Positions 43,232 to 53,902 of a stretch of 64,000 nucleotides of DNA are shown here, piece by piece; the first letter of the stretch is position 1; each line of letters opens with the position of its first letter. The stretch lies in the NCBI GenBank assembly GCA_022495995.1, contig JAFEMH010007526.1, positions 22,516 through 86,515 on the forward strand, read 5' to 3'. A model generated the notes under the pieces. It had not been told where the DNA came from. It made no database searches and was given only the letters and a program-made list of their open reading frames with translations. This stretch comes from Adenophora triphylla var. japonica. Its lineage: Eukaryota > Streptophyta > Magnoliopsida > Asterales > Campanulaceae. The position numbers and the translations under genes are program-made.

Positions 43232-45575
43232 TCATGTATCAAACTCATTTAAGTTATGTAGGACAGGAAGATCAATGTGACCGAAAGCTTCTTCCTCAGC
43301 AAGGACATCAACAGAATCAGGGACATGAGGAACAGTAGTAGAATCGTTGTATGGGAACACAGTCTCAAAGAACTTCACATCACGAGAGACGAAGAATTTC
43401 TTGGTCTCGAGATCAAACAGCTTCCACCTCTTTTTTCCAAGAGGATATCCCACGAAGATGCATTTACGGCTGCGACTAGCAAATTTGTCACCCCTAGCCT
43501 GCTGATTATGAGCATAACACATCGAACCAAAAACTCGAAGGGAATCAAAAAAAGGGGCTTTGCCAAACAAGATATCGTAGGGAGTTTTATTATCTAACAA
43601 AGGGGAAGGGGTTCGATTGATCAAATGAGCAGCGGTAAGGACCGCTTCTCCCCAGAAGTAAATGGGGAGGTGAGCCTGAAACCTCAAGGCTCTAGCTATG
43701 TTCAAGATATGACGATGTTTACGTTCAACACGCCCATTTTGTTGGGGAGTGCCGACACATGATGTTTGAAAAAGGATGCCGGTGGAAAGAAAATAATCAA
43801 ACAGGGAGTTAAACTCAGTGCCATTGTCAGACTGAACAATTTTGATTTTTTGAGAAAACTGTCGATCCACCATTGCAACAAAGGCCATAAACATGCGAAA
43901 AACTTCCGTTTTATCAACTAATAAATAAATCCAAACAAAGACGTGAATAATCATCTACCAAAGTCAAGAAATAACGAGCACCACAAGAGGAAACATGGGT
44001 GTAAGGACCCCACAAGTCGCAGTGAACTTTCTCAAAAACTCTAGTAGACTTATACTCACTAATAGGAAAGCTATCTCTAGAATGTTTAGCACGAAAACAA
44101 ATGTCGCAAGGTTGATGAAGACTACCCGACAGATGAGAGACTGGAGGAAGAAGTTTCACTACTTTTTCGTATGGATGCCCCATACGATTATGCCACAACT
44201 CGAGCAAAGCAGATGCATTGTTGATAGAGACATGACAAGCGTAAGGTGCGCCCGAAGTAGTAGAGTCCATCCCGCCTAACACCCGTTCCAATCAGTTCCT
44301 CAATTGGTCCTCGTATAGCACACGTAGAAGCATTAAAATGGACGGTCAATGAACATCATCGATAATTGAGAAACAGAAAGAAGACTGAGCTTAAGTTTGG
44401 TATATAGAGAACATGATGAAGAACAAGAGTGTACATAGGCGAACGTAACCCTCTATATGAGCAAAGACTGAAGCGTCGTTAGGGAGCTTGACGGGGCAAG
44501 CTTGTATAGAGTATGAATCAAAGAGACAAGCAGCATTTTCGGTAACATGATTAGACGCTCCCGTATCAATGATCCAAGAAGATGTATCAAACGTACCGTG
44601 AAGGCGATTATCCGGAATACGAGTGTTACCAACTAGGCCGGCTAAAGCATTCCACTGTTCTGCAGTAAACAAAGGTGAAGAAGTAGAGGGAAGAGATCCA
44701 GTGGAAGACCCGACTTGGGCGGCACCAACTTGGGTGACTGAGTTGGTCCGCGCAACTCCTCTGCCTCGACCTTGTTGAGGACGACCTCCACCACGAGCAC
44801 CCGTTTTGCTGCTGTCTCCCCACCATTCGGGATAGCCGACAAGCTCAAAACAGGAGAAGACATCATGACCCTTTTTCTGACAGTGAGAACATGTAAGGTG
44901 GGATTTGTCGGGTTTGTCACGACCACGAGAACCGCCACTTTTGAGGGAAAAGCCAACTGCATCCGGAGGCTCATCAAGAATTGGTTTAGCAAGACGTACT
45001 CGTTCAGCCTGGGCTACCAATTGATAAGCACGATCAAGGGTGGGCAAGGGATCCTTAGACAAGAGGTTAGTACGAAGAGAGGCATAGTATTCAGAATTTA
45101 AACCCATAAGAAATTCATGAAGCTTGCCAGTCGCCCTTCGTGTCGCGTGTTTCTGTCCGACTGTGCAGTTGTCGCAGCAAGAACAATCTATAAGCGGCTC
45201 GTAATTGTGCAGTGATTTCCACAATCCAGTCAACTTACCAAAATACACAGCCACAGACATGGTCTTGGTCTGCTCACATCGTGCTATCGACATCTTCAGT
45301 TGTTGAATGCGAGGTCCGTCTACCAACGCATATCGAGATTTGAGAGACTCCCATAAACGGCGAGCATCTCTATACTTGGAGAGAGTGCTTTTAACCTCGG
45401 GCTCAATAGTATTCATGAGCCATGATACCAACATAGCATGAATGGTATTCCAATCCGATTCGGTGCAAGGAGGAACGACGGAAGGAATAGATCCATCCAA
45501 GAAACCGAATTTTCGTCTAGCTTAGAGAGCGGTCTTGTAAGTACGCCAATCCAATTCGCAACCTTTTCGATGCAT
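43232..45575 (-). pseudogene. Second Copia element, gag-protease-integrase only
   Basis: Gag (44391-45500 and a damaged N-terminus to about 45575) has a CX2C knuckle of the form CSHCQKKGHDVFSC followed by GYPEWW. It is followed by a protease motif IIDTGASNHVTE, then GAG-pre-integrase (LWHNRMGH, CDICFRAKHS) in 43914-44291, and the integrase core (VQSDNGTEFNS, GTPQQNGRVERKHRHI, KCIFVGYP) in 43232-43954. Gaps and frame changes separate the pieces, with a stop near 45525. Reverse transcriptase and RNase H are absent; the sequence ends abruptly at about 43232 beside a MITE remnant. It differs from the first Copia element in knuckle type and belongs to another lineage. Confidence 0.9.
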
Positions 45576-45584
45576 TTTAATATA

Positions 45585-46926
45585 ATAAAACTGCATTAAG
45601 GGGCGTTTTGGTAAATTCCCGGCCTATCCCGAGACTTTCGGAAACGTTCCATGAGTTTCCCGCGAAGGAAGTACCTTTTGGTACATCATCCATGCCAAAG
45701 GACCCCTTGGGAATAAAACCTGTTGGACCTTTTGGGTATTTTCCCGGAATGTTCCAGAAACTGGTTTTTGGCGCCAAAAGCGGTTGAGCCACCTTGTGTC
45801 ACGCGACAGCTTGAGGCATGGAAAGTGGACGCGTAAGGTCGTGCGACATACTAAGGCAGCCAACTGCAGCCTATAAATAAGACCCTCCCCCTCATTGAAA
45901 AGGATCCCCAATTCTAGCCTACTGTTACTCTGCCAAAATAGCAGTGTAACGAGCGTCCCAAGCACAAAACCTCTCTCCTACCTTCCAACCCACTAATCCC
46001 TCTCATCCAAACCCAATTCTCTACCTACACCAATTGGAACCCTTGGATCAGAGCTGTGAGATCTACAACGAAGAATTGAAGGATTCTATATCTGACTAGA
46101 TATAGAATTCGTGGAATCAACAAGGGTAACAATTCCCTAACCCTCTCTCTCTCTCTCTCATTTAATTCCTTGCAATTTATAGTTCTATTTTGTTTGGATT
46201 CGCAATCGATCCTAGCTATCTCGAATTATCAATCCCAATCGCAATCTCTCTCGTTTAACTTGCATAGATTGTGTAATTGAGCTCATATTGATTGATTTGG
46301 TTGAATTTGGTGTTTGAGCCCCCAAGGGGGTGTGGATCTACCCATATCCACACTCCCTGGGTCGATTTGATGTTGTTTATGTTTTTCGTTCATAATTCAG
46401 CTTGTTAATTAGATCTCGTATAGCTTCGTTAATTTCGAGTTCATACCGTGAGGTTTCTGCAGTAAGGCTCATATGTGTCACGCGACACCTTCGTCCCCAA
46501 GTGATCCCGTGTCACGCGACACATGTGGTCATCGGTACGATGTGTCATGCGACACACATGACCCATCCGCAGCGACTCTTTTCCTTTGTAATCTGCTCTA
46601 GTTTGTTTGTATCGTGGATGTGGCCTCCCTAAATAATGGGCTCACAATATGTAATTTCTCGTTTCATAATTAATAAGATGCATTTTATCACATTTCGTTT
46701 ATTATCGATATTTGCACACACTTTGGATTTACTTGGATGTGTTTGATTGAAAGACTCGTCTACGGACGAGGCGTGTTGGGTGAACTCTCGGTTCTTCCCA
46801 ACACGTAACCTGACCCCCGAACTCATGTTTTCTCTCTAAAACAAAGGTTTTCAATGTTTCCTCTTAAAACGGCGTGGCGACTCCTTATATATATATTCAT
46901 ATATATATTTTCGGCGAGCACGCATT
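45585..46926 (+). repeat. 5' LTR of a plus-strand Tat-type gypsy element
   Basis: TATAAATA at 45872-45879 is the LTR promoter. The right edge is set by a primer-binding-like TGGCGACTC at 46930. The left edge is uncertain because the other LTR is outside the window. The LTR holds four of the repeated GTGTCACGCGACAC-like palindromes and a (CT)n tract near 46145. Confidence 0.65.
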
Positions 46927-46929
46927 CGC

Positions 46930-46947
46930 TGGCGACTCACTGGGAAT
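46930..46947 (+). other. Primer-binding site (tRNA-Arg-like) of the Tat element
   Basis: TGGCGACTCACTGGGAA resembles TGGCGACTCCGCTGGGGA, the tRNA-Arg primer site of Ogre/Tat elements, with a base missing and a change. Confidence 0.6.
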
Positions 46948-48290
46948 TCACTTGGAAACCTGTTTTTCAAGTGTTAAGTGGGTCAAGCTTTCGTTTAGTC
47001 AAAAAACATCCAATGCATCCATGTTGTGTACATTATTCGATAATCATTTGTGATGCCTACATTTTGTTGATTATGGAACTTGTAAGCCCTTTGTGCTTGT
47101 GGGTCATTTGTTGTGCATTGGTTTCTCGTGTTGCTCTTGATATGGTAAAGCAGGCTGATTTGATGATTTCGAGGAGCCGGCTGTCTCGGACCACCCAAGT
47201 CGTGCGACACCTTTGTCTCCGGTTGTCCCGTGTCACGCGACAAAAGGTGGCCACCGAACGCAGTCATCGAAGACCGGGCCTGAGGGCACCCTTGGACCAA
47301 AGCGTGACTCATTTGGTTATTGTTCCCTGTTTACCTTGTGTGAGGGTGCGTGTTTTCTTCTTAAAAAAAAACAAAAAAACAAAAAAAATAAAAATAAAAA
47401 ATCTTGTTTTTTGCAAATAAACGAATTAGTCATCCGCACACTACATCACTTAGATTTAGAACCCTCGGGTGCGATTGACGGCATCGCGGACGGCCATAAA
47501 ATTCGCCTGCGCTTGAGCGCCTGAAATCAAACCTAAACCCCTAGTGCGTTATAGGTGGCACCACACTAAACCTTACCCACGGTTGGTTTTTGATACGATG
47601 TTTTCATTACAACAAAAATGAATTGTTTTTGAAAAATATCATAGATTCTTATACCTTCTCCCAAAACCTCATACCTTGTGGGCATGTTGCCAAATGCAAC
47701 ATGATTTCACGTGGGAACATGTCACTCTCGTGGCGTGTCCTAAACGAGAGATCATGCCGCATTACCAACATGTACCGACGAGAGGTCATGCCGGATTTTT
47801 CTTCGAAATTCTTCGAAAAGACCCGTTATGCTGCCCAAATTTCCTTAGAAATTTGGACGAACCTCTCCGTTCCATAAAGATGTTAGGGTTTGGTTAGGTA
47901 TCATTACCTATTATATGTTTCAAAACAAGACATTCGATGTAATTCGAACGTCGCGTCACTAGGTTCCCCCGAGGCATAGTTAGCATGAATAAAGGCTTAT
48001 CCTTTCCCAACTGTATTTAGGATTTAAAATACTGATTTATACTTGAACATAAATAAATTTGTGTTTGCGTGAGTCTGTCCCGTTTCTTTCCCTCTCCCGT
48101 AAAAAAAAAAGAAAAATTTTCCCTTCAAAGTACCTTATAAACCCCTCTCTACACCTGCAGCTACGGCGAGTTGGGTCCGCTCATCTGCTTGGGAGGTCGT
48201 TTAATCCGTGTACAAGCAAAGTGTCGGTTGGTTTAGAATCGAAATGGCCGGCAATGGAGATGTTTTTTCTCGCTCGGTCACGGAGGCTCA
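46948..48290 (+). other. Leader of the plus-strand Tat element
   Basis: Untranslated leader between primer site and gag. It contains two more GTGTC..GACAC-type motifs (47199-47242) and an A-rich tract at 47365-47400. The small frames here have no domain similarity that I recognise. Confidence 0.55.
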
Positions 48291-50766
48291 GTGACAGTGG
48301 GTCAGACAAGTTTGAATGAGATGACTAAGGAGGAATTGAGGGTGATGCTGGAAGCCGCTCTAGCTCGGGAGCGTGAGGCTTGTCTCTTAGTTCAAAATGC
48401 CAAGTCTCGTGAAGAAGAAGCTCACAACCGATTCGTAGAAGCTATGAGAGCCAAAGGGATTGCGGTACTTCGTCGGGAGGATGGTTCCTATGAAGAGATT
48501 ACAGAAGATAGCCACAATGAAATCGGATCCGCTTCACCGTCGCCCAAACCAAATTTAGCTACAATACGATGCCTCCCCCGGTGAATTACGTTCAAAGATT
48601 CTCGATCAAGTAGCTTCTACAGAATGGTGGCAAGTGACCAAGGAAGACTCATTTCCCGTCTTCTCAAGGGTACGGCCAGTTATCCATCAAGGTGTCGCAG
48701 AAATGACGGTCGGCCCACAAATTTCTTTCGATCTCACTCGCTTCTCCAACTCCTAATGCTCCAAAGACTACAGCCAAAAGATGGACCTCGGCCTGAACCG
48801 GCTTTTCCCAAATTTCGCACAAAGTGTGTATCCGGATGGTTATCGTGGTGTTCGTATGGTGTTCAGCAGAATGGTCGCACGCTCTCGTAAAATCGATAGT
48901 TCAGACAGGTGTCTCAAGGTACCGCTAGCCTGCACTCAAGACAAGCTTTTCTCAACCAGCAAGTATGTTCCACCCTTACTCGGCATATTTATGGTTCCAC
49001 CCCTTACTCGGCTACGTGTGTCACCAGATTATCTTCTTTTGGTCAGTACAAAAGTCGGCTGCAATACAACTCCCGTAATCTCGGTAGGCAATTCAACGGT
49101 TATGATATGTATGGGAACAAGATTCCGAGCTCGATTAGCTTGTTGGACAAAGAATATTGGAATTCCTAGTACTGTTGGTCTTCACCAACCGCTTTGCCCG
49201 TGGGACCTAATTCGATTTCCCAATACCGTCGTCAACGGTGGCTCCCGCAATTCCTCGTACTTCAAGTTTGGCACCGTAAGTAGCCGCTTGGCTTTCAAAC
49301 AGATGCAACAACAGATTGACAAATTAACCGTGGGTTCTAGTGGTCTTAAAGTCGTGGATCCCGCCCAAGTGACACCTTTGCCGCACAAGTTTAAGATGCC
49401 CAAGCCGGATTTTGATGGTACCGCCCGTCCAAAGACGCATGTAGACACTTATGTGATGACAATGGGGGCAATGGGCTGCACTCCCGAATTCATGGCTTCC
49501 CACTTCCACCTAACTTTGAAAGGATCGGCACTTACATGGTTTTTAGCTTTGAAGCAAGAATGCCGTACTACTTGGAGCCGTATAACGTAAGCCTTCCCGG
49601 AGAAGTACAAGGGTAATTTGGAGTGGCGTACCACGCGGGATGATCTAGTGGGGACAATTCAAGTCGGATGAGTCAATCACGTAATTCTACAAGCGTTGGA
49701 ATGCTAAGCTCAACGAGTTATCGGAGCCAATCCCCTCCAAGACCGAAGGACATCTTTCTATCATGTGTTAAGCCGGCACTTAGAGAAGCCATTGGGAAAG
49801 GATGGTACCCAGATCTGCGAGAAATGGTGGGGATGGGAGCAAGGAGTGAGAATAAGTTGTTTAACCAAACTCCAAGTGCAACACCACTAACCACAACAGC
49901 CAAAGTGGAAGTTACCGATATCGGGCATCCAATCCCGTCTCTCAAAGAATGGCGCCGAGAGGAAGAGAACCGGCCAAAGATAATAGTATCAATAATCTTC
50001 AAAAGGGAGCTAACAACATGCGTAATGTGATGAGGCTTCCTTTAAGCCACAACCAAGGTTTGATGATTTGGGTATGTCAACGGAGGAAGTTTTTAACGGT
50101 TTGCTACGAACCGGCATGATAAAGCCATTGGAGAACTACGATCCCGCTCGCCCTAATCCTCACATGGATGCTAGCAAGTATTGCCGTTTTCACCAATTTC
50201 CAGGGCACACTACGAACTCCTGTTTGACTCTCAAGAAGATAATCCAGGGTTTAGTGGACGACAAGAAGATAGAAAAATCTCCTCGCCCGAATATTGTCAA
50301 CAATCCTCTGCCGAACAACAATGTGAACCTTATTGACTTTGAGAATGATTATTTTGTTAATGTATTAGAATTTGGGGAACCCGTAGTTGGGGATGATAGC
50401 AATGGATGTAATGGGGTCGAAACTGATGTAATTTCCTGTTCTGATGAAATGAAAGATAACTTTTGTTATGTTCTGTATCTCGATGATTTACATGATGTGA
50501 ATAATATTGTTGAACTTGATGATTACGAAGAGCGCTTGATTGTTAATGCTATATCTTCAATGACTCCTAGAGAATCCCCAATCTCCTTGGAGGAACTCAG
50601 AATAGCGGCTAGTTGGGAAACACCTTTGACCATTAATGAGATACGACAAGCGGCTTGGCCATACCGCAATCACTATGTCCCGCTAACATTATCAGAACTC
50701 AAGGAAGCTAGCAAAGAGTTCGTGGTTGACGACCAGCAAGAAGTTAATCTGTTGACGCGCTTGTGA
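48291..50766 (+). pseudogene. Tat/Ogre-type gypsy gag, frame-broken
   Basis: The N-terminal part (48291-48584) is a predicted coiled coil rich in Glu/Ala/Arg. The core (48781-49590) holds HKFKMPKPDFDGTARPKTHV and LTLKGSALTWFLAL, the conserved retrotransposon gag segment, and ends at a premature stop at about 49590. The C-terminal part (50068-50766) holds YCRFHQFPGHTTNSCLTLKK, the shortened Tat knuckle, followed by an acidic region. Several frames must be joined, so it is non-functional. The protein would coat the element RNA. The last codons run into the LTR of the next element (TGTTGACGCG at 50749). Confidence 0.85.
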
Positions 50767-52359
50767 ATGTGTGCCCAAAAATTTTGTTTATTGGAATTCA
50801 CGCGAGTTTGAAGACATCCGAGTTATTTGAAAAACGGAGTCGCCACGCCATTTTGATTACCTCAAAACTTTGAAAAAAAGGTTTTATGGGTTCGGAGGTT
50901 AAGTTACCCCTTGGGAAGAACGTTTGGCGTTCACCCAAAGTGCCTTGCCGGAGCAAGTCTCCCTAGATTTCATTAATCGTGTTTGCTTGCGTGCTTTCTT
51001 TGTGTGCATGTGTTTGAAAATAAGGGGGGGGAATGTCCCAAGTTATCTTCCGGACGTACAAACCATTTGTTGGTTGTCGCTCGGGATTCCTTGGAATTTA
51101 TGTATTTGGGATTATGATCCCGTCCTCATCTTATGACTTGTGATCATCGCATTTTAAACCTCGGGACCCTCGGGACTTGCGTGATCGAGAGAATGACTCT
51201 CTTTTGGTCAAAGATGAGGTTCTTTAGGAAGGAATGTCCTTAGCCCATCAATCCTACGCTTTAAGACGGTCGAGCTCGTATAGAGGCTTCATACTCATTC
51301 TTAAGCGATAATTGGAGATATAGGGTTCAAGGTTATCCTTTTCCTAAAGAAATCATGAACCTTTAATGGAAGGAACGATGCAAAGATGAGAACTTTTACA
51401 CCGGTCCGTTCCAAGGTTAAGGGAAAAGGGGAAATGCATGATAAAAATGGCTCTTTAATGAAAAGATGACATTTTGGTTATAGCAAATGATGCTTTTTGA
51501 TTGAAAGAAATGATCTTTATGCAAATGATGCATAAAGATAGCATTTTTATGCAAATGATGCATTAGAAAAGGGGGTTTTGATGCAAAGGATGCATTTTTA
51601 TTGAAAAAGATTTTATCTTTATATGCAAATGATGCATAAAGATAACATTTTTATTGGAAAATAGGGATTTTAGGTGCAAAGGATGCACCTTTATGAAAAA
51701 GACTACATTTTTATGACAAATGAGGTCTTAATGCATGCAAAAAAAGGGGAAGGGGATGATAAAGATGTGATCTTTAAGCTACCAAGTCCCAAGCAAGATA
51801 TATGAATGCAATGAGCAAGTATATCAATTAAAATGCAAGGTTAGGGCGTGCGAGGTTACCAATGACTTCCTTTGCTTCTCGGGACGGAGCTAGGAGGAGA
51901 GGTCGATCTTTGGTCTTCAAGGAGGAGGGATGTAGCTTCTTGGCCTTCCTTCTTCTTCTTCTTGAATTCTGCCAGCTTTCTTCACGTATTTCAGAGCGTA
52001 TTGTGTATTTTTCTCATATATTGTGTGTGTTGAAATGGGTAGAGGAGGGCTCTATTTATAGGCGCCTGGATAAGGCTAATGAAGCCGTGCGAGCCGCAGC
52101 CCTTCGCAAATGAGGCCGTGCGGTCTTATCCATTATGACTCAGCATTCTAGAACCATGCAAGGTGGCATTATTCTAGAACCTTCTCCCTAATTAAGAAAA
52201 ACGTGTTTTCTTAATTAGGAAGGCTCCCTACAGCCCTTATTTTAATTTGGGACTGCTCTAGGACATTTCCTAACACTAGGAAGGTCCGGGAATTACCGGA
52301 AACTTACCGAAATTGCCGGGAAATTTAACCTAAGGCATGAGCCGATTTGGGTACTTACA
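50749..52359 (-). repeat. 3' LTR of a minus-strand Tat-type gypsy element
   Basis: Begins TGTTGACGCG and tentatively ends at ..TACTTACA. TATAAATA on the minus strand at 52053-52060 is its promoter. 51440-51720 holds short repeats of GCAAATGATGCAT / GATGCA. No genes. The right edge is estimated, because the partner LTR lies beyond 64000. Confidence 0.65.
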
Positions 52360-52913
52360 AGCCCTCGGCAACGTCACTTGCAAGGCGAGTGGGGTTGTCG
52401 ATAGAAAAGGATCCGATCTGGCGAATGCCGAGACGGATTGGGAGACCAAGGTGGTCGAGTGGCTGAACCTTTTGGAAGGCTACCTACGTATCCCGGAGGA
52501 ATCAAGCCAGGCCGTAGTTCGGGAAAGATCCACTGGGGAAGGAAGAAGAGAAACTGGTCTCTTGCTGGGGAAAAAGAAGAGAAAATGACCTAGGAGGTCA
52601 AGCAATTGATCCTACTGGGGATATGCTAGGAGTGACCCAGGTGGTCGAATATTTGAACTTTTATGAGGGGGCGCTTTATCACTGAGGAGTGACAAAGAAA
52701 CAGGGTGACCAAAGTGGTCGAATGGCTGGACCTTTTATAAAAGGCTACCTACGTATCCCGGAGGAATCAAGCCTTGATCGTAGTTCAAGCATCACTAGAT
52801 AGTTAGGAACGATGTCTAGGATCCTTGAGATTTTGACAATTCGGAGGCTGTCACCTGATGAAGCTAGAGCTTATGGCGCTATCTCTTTATGACGGAGATA
52901 GAGGTAACTTAAG
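52360..52913 (-). other. 3' untranslated region of the Tat element
   Basis: Contains the sequence GGCTACCTACGTATCCCGGA with GGAATCAAGCC twice (about 52478-52515 and 52740-52775). This conserved block is common in the 3' part of plant Tat elements. No gene. Confidence 0.6.
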
Positions 52914-53513
52914 TTGGGAAACTTGAGCGTACGTCACTATTCGCGGATAGTGGTATCACAAGTTGAAATGATTTGGGCATACGTCACTATTCGCGGATAG
53001 TGGTAGCACAATTTGGAATGATTTGGGCGTACGTCACTATTCGCGGATAGTGGTAGCACAATTTGGAATGACTTGGGCATACTTCACTATTCGCGGATAG
53101 TGGTAGCACAATTTGGAATGACTTGGGCATACTTCACTATTCGCGGATAGAGGTAGCACAAGTTGAAATGACTTGGGCATACTTCACTATTCGCGGATAG
53201 AGGTAGCACAAGTTGGAATGACTTGGGCATACTTCACTATTCGCGGATAGAGGTAGCACAAGTTGAAATGACTTGGGCATACTTCACTATTCGCGGATAG
53301 AGGTAGCACAAGTTGGAATGACTTGGGCATACTTCACTATTCGCGGATAGAGGTAGCACAAGTTGGAATGACTTGGGCATACTTCACTATTCGCGGATAG
53401 AGGTAGCACAAGTTGGAATGACTTGGGCATACTTCACTATTCGCGGATAGAGGTAGCACAAGTTGGAATGACTTGGGCATACTTCACTATTCGCGGATAG
53501 AGGTAGCACAAGT
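52914..53513. repeat. 50-bp minisatellite, 12 copies
   Basis: The unit reads ACTTGGGCATACTTCACTAT then TCGCGGATAGAGGTAGCACA and AGTTGGAATG. Variants change in order along the array (ACGTCACT and TGGTAG on the left, ACTTCACT and AGGTAG on the right). Confidence 0.95.
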
Positions 53514-53902
53514 CTAGAGTTCCGACACTCGGAGGTTGTCACCTAGTGTTATCCCGTTATAACGTAATTCACTGAGGTGACCGGGAATAAAGCTTGATTG
53601 CTAAAGAGATAAGGGATATTTTCTGGAAAAGATGTTATCTTGGTTAAAAGATAACGGAAATTGCATGCCCAAGTGGAAGGTCCAGGGCATGATTGTAATT
53701 TCGCCGTAGCGAATGAGGCCGCCCGGCATGAGATGGAGAAAAAGAAGCCGTACGGCTAGAGACTTGTTTTTTCCAGATTATTTAAAATCAGGTTTTGAAC
53801 GGGCATTGGGCACTTGTTGCTGCCCACTTCAGCCGAGAGAGGGAAGAGAGAGAGAGAATTTCGAAATTCTTCAACCCTTTTTTGCTTCTATCAATTGGAA
53901 TG

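Noticed and set aside
46854..47420. 188-residue frame in the Tat leader
   Set aside because: It begins at the LTR/primer-site junction, crosses A-rich low-complexity sequence and shows no recognisable motif. It is best read as chance in the untranslated leader.
52914..53513. CRISPR-like array
   Set aside because: Units are contiguous 50-bp repeats with no unique spacers, in a plant retrotransposon.
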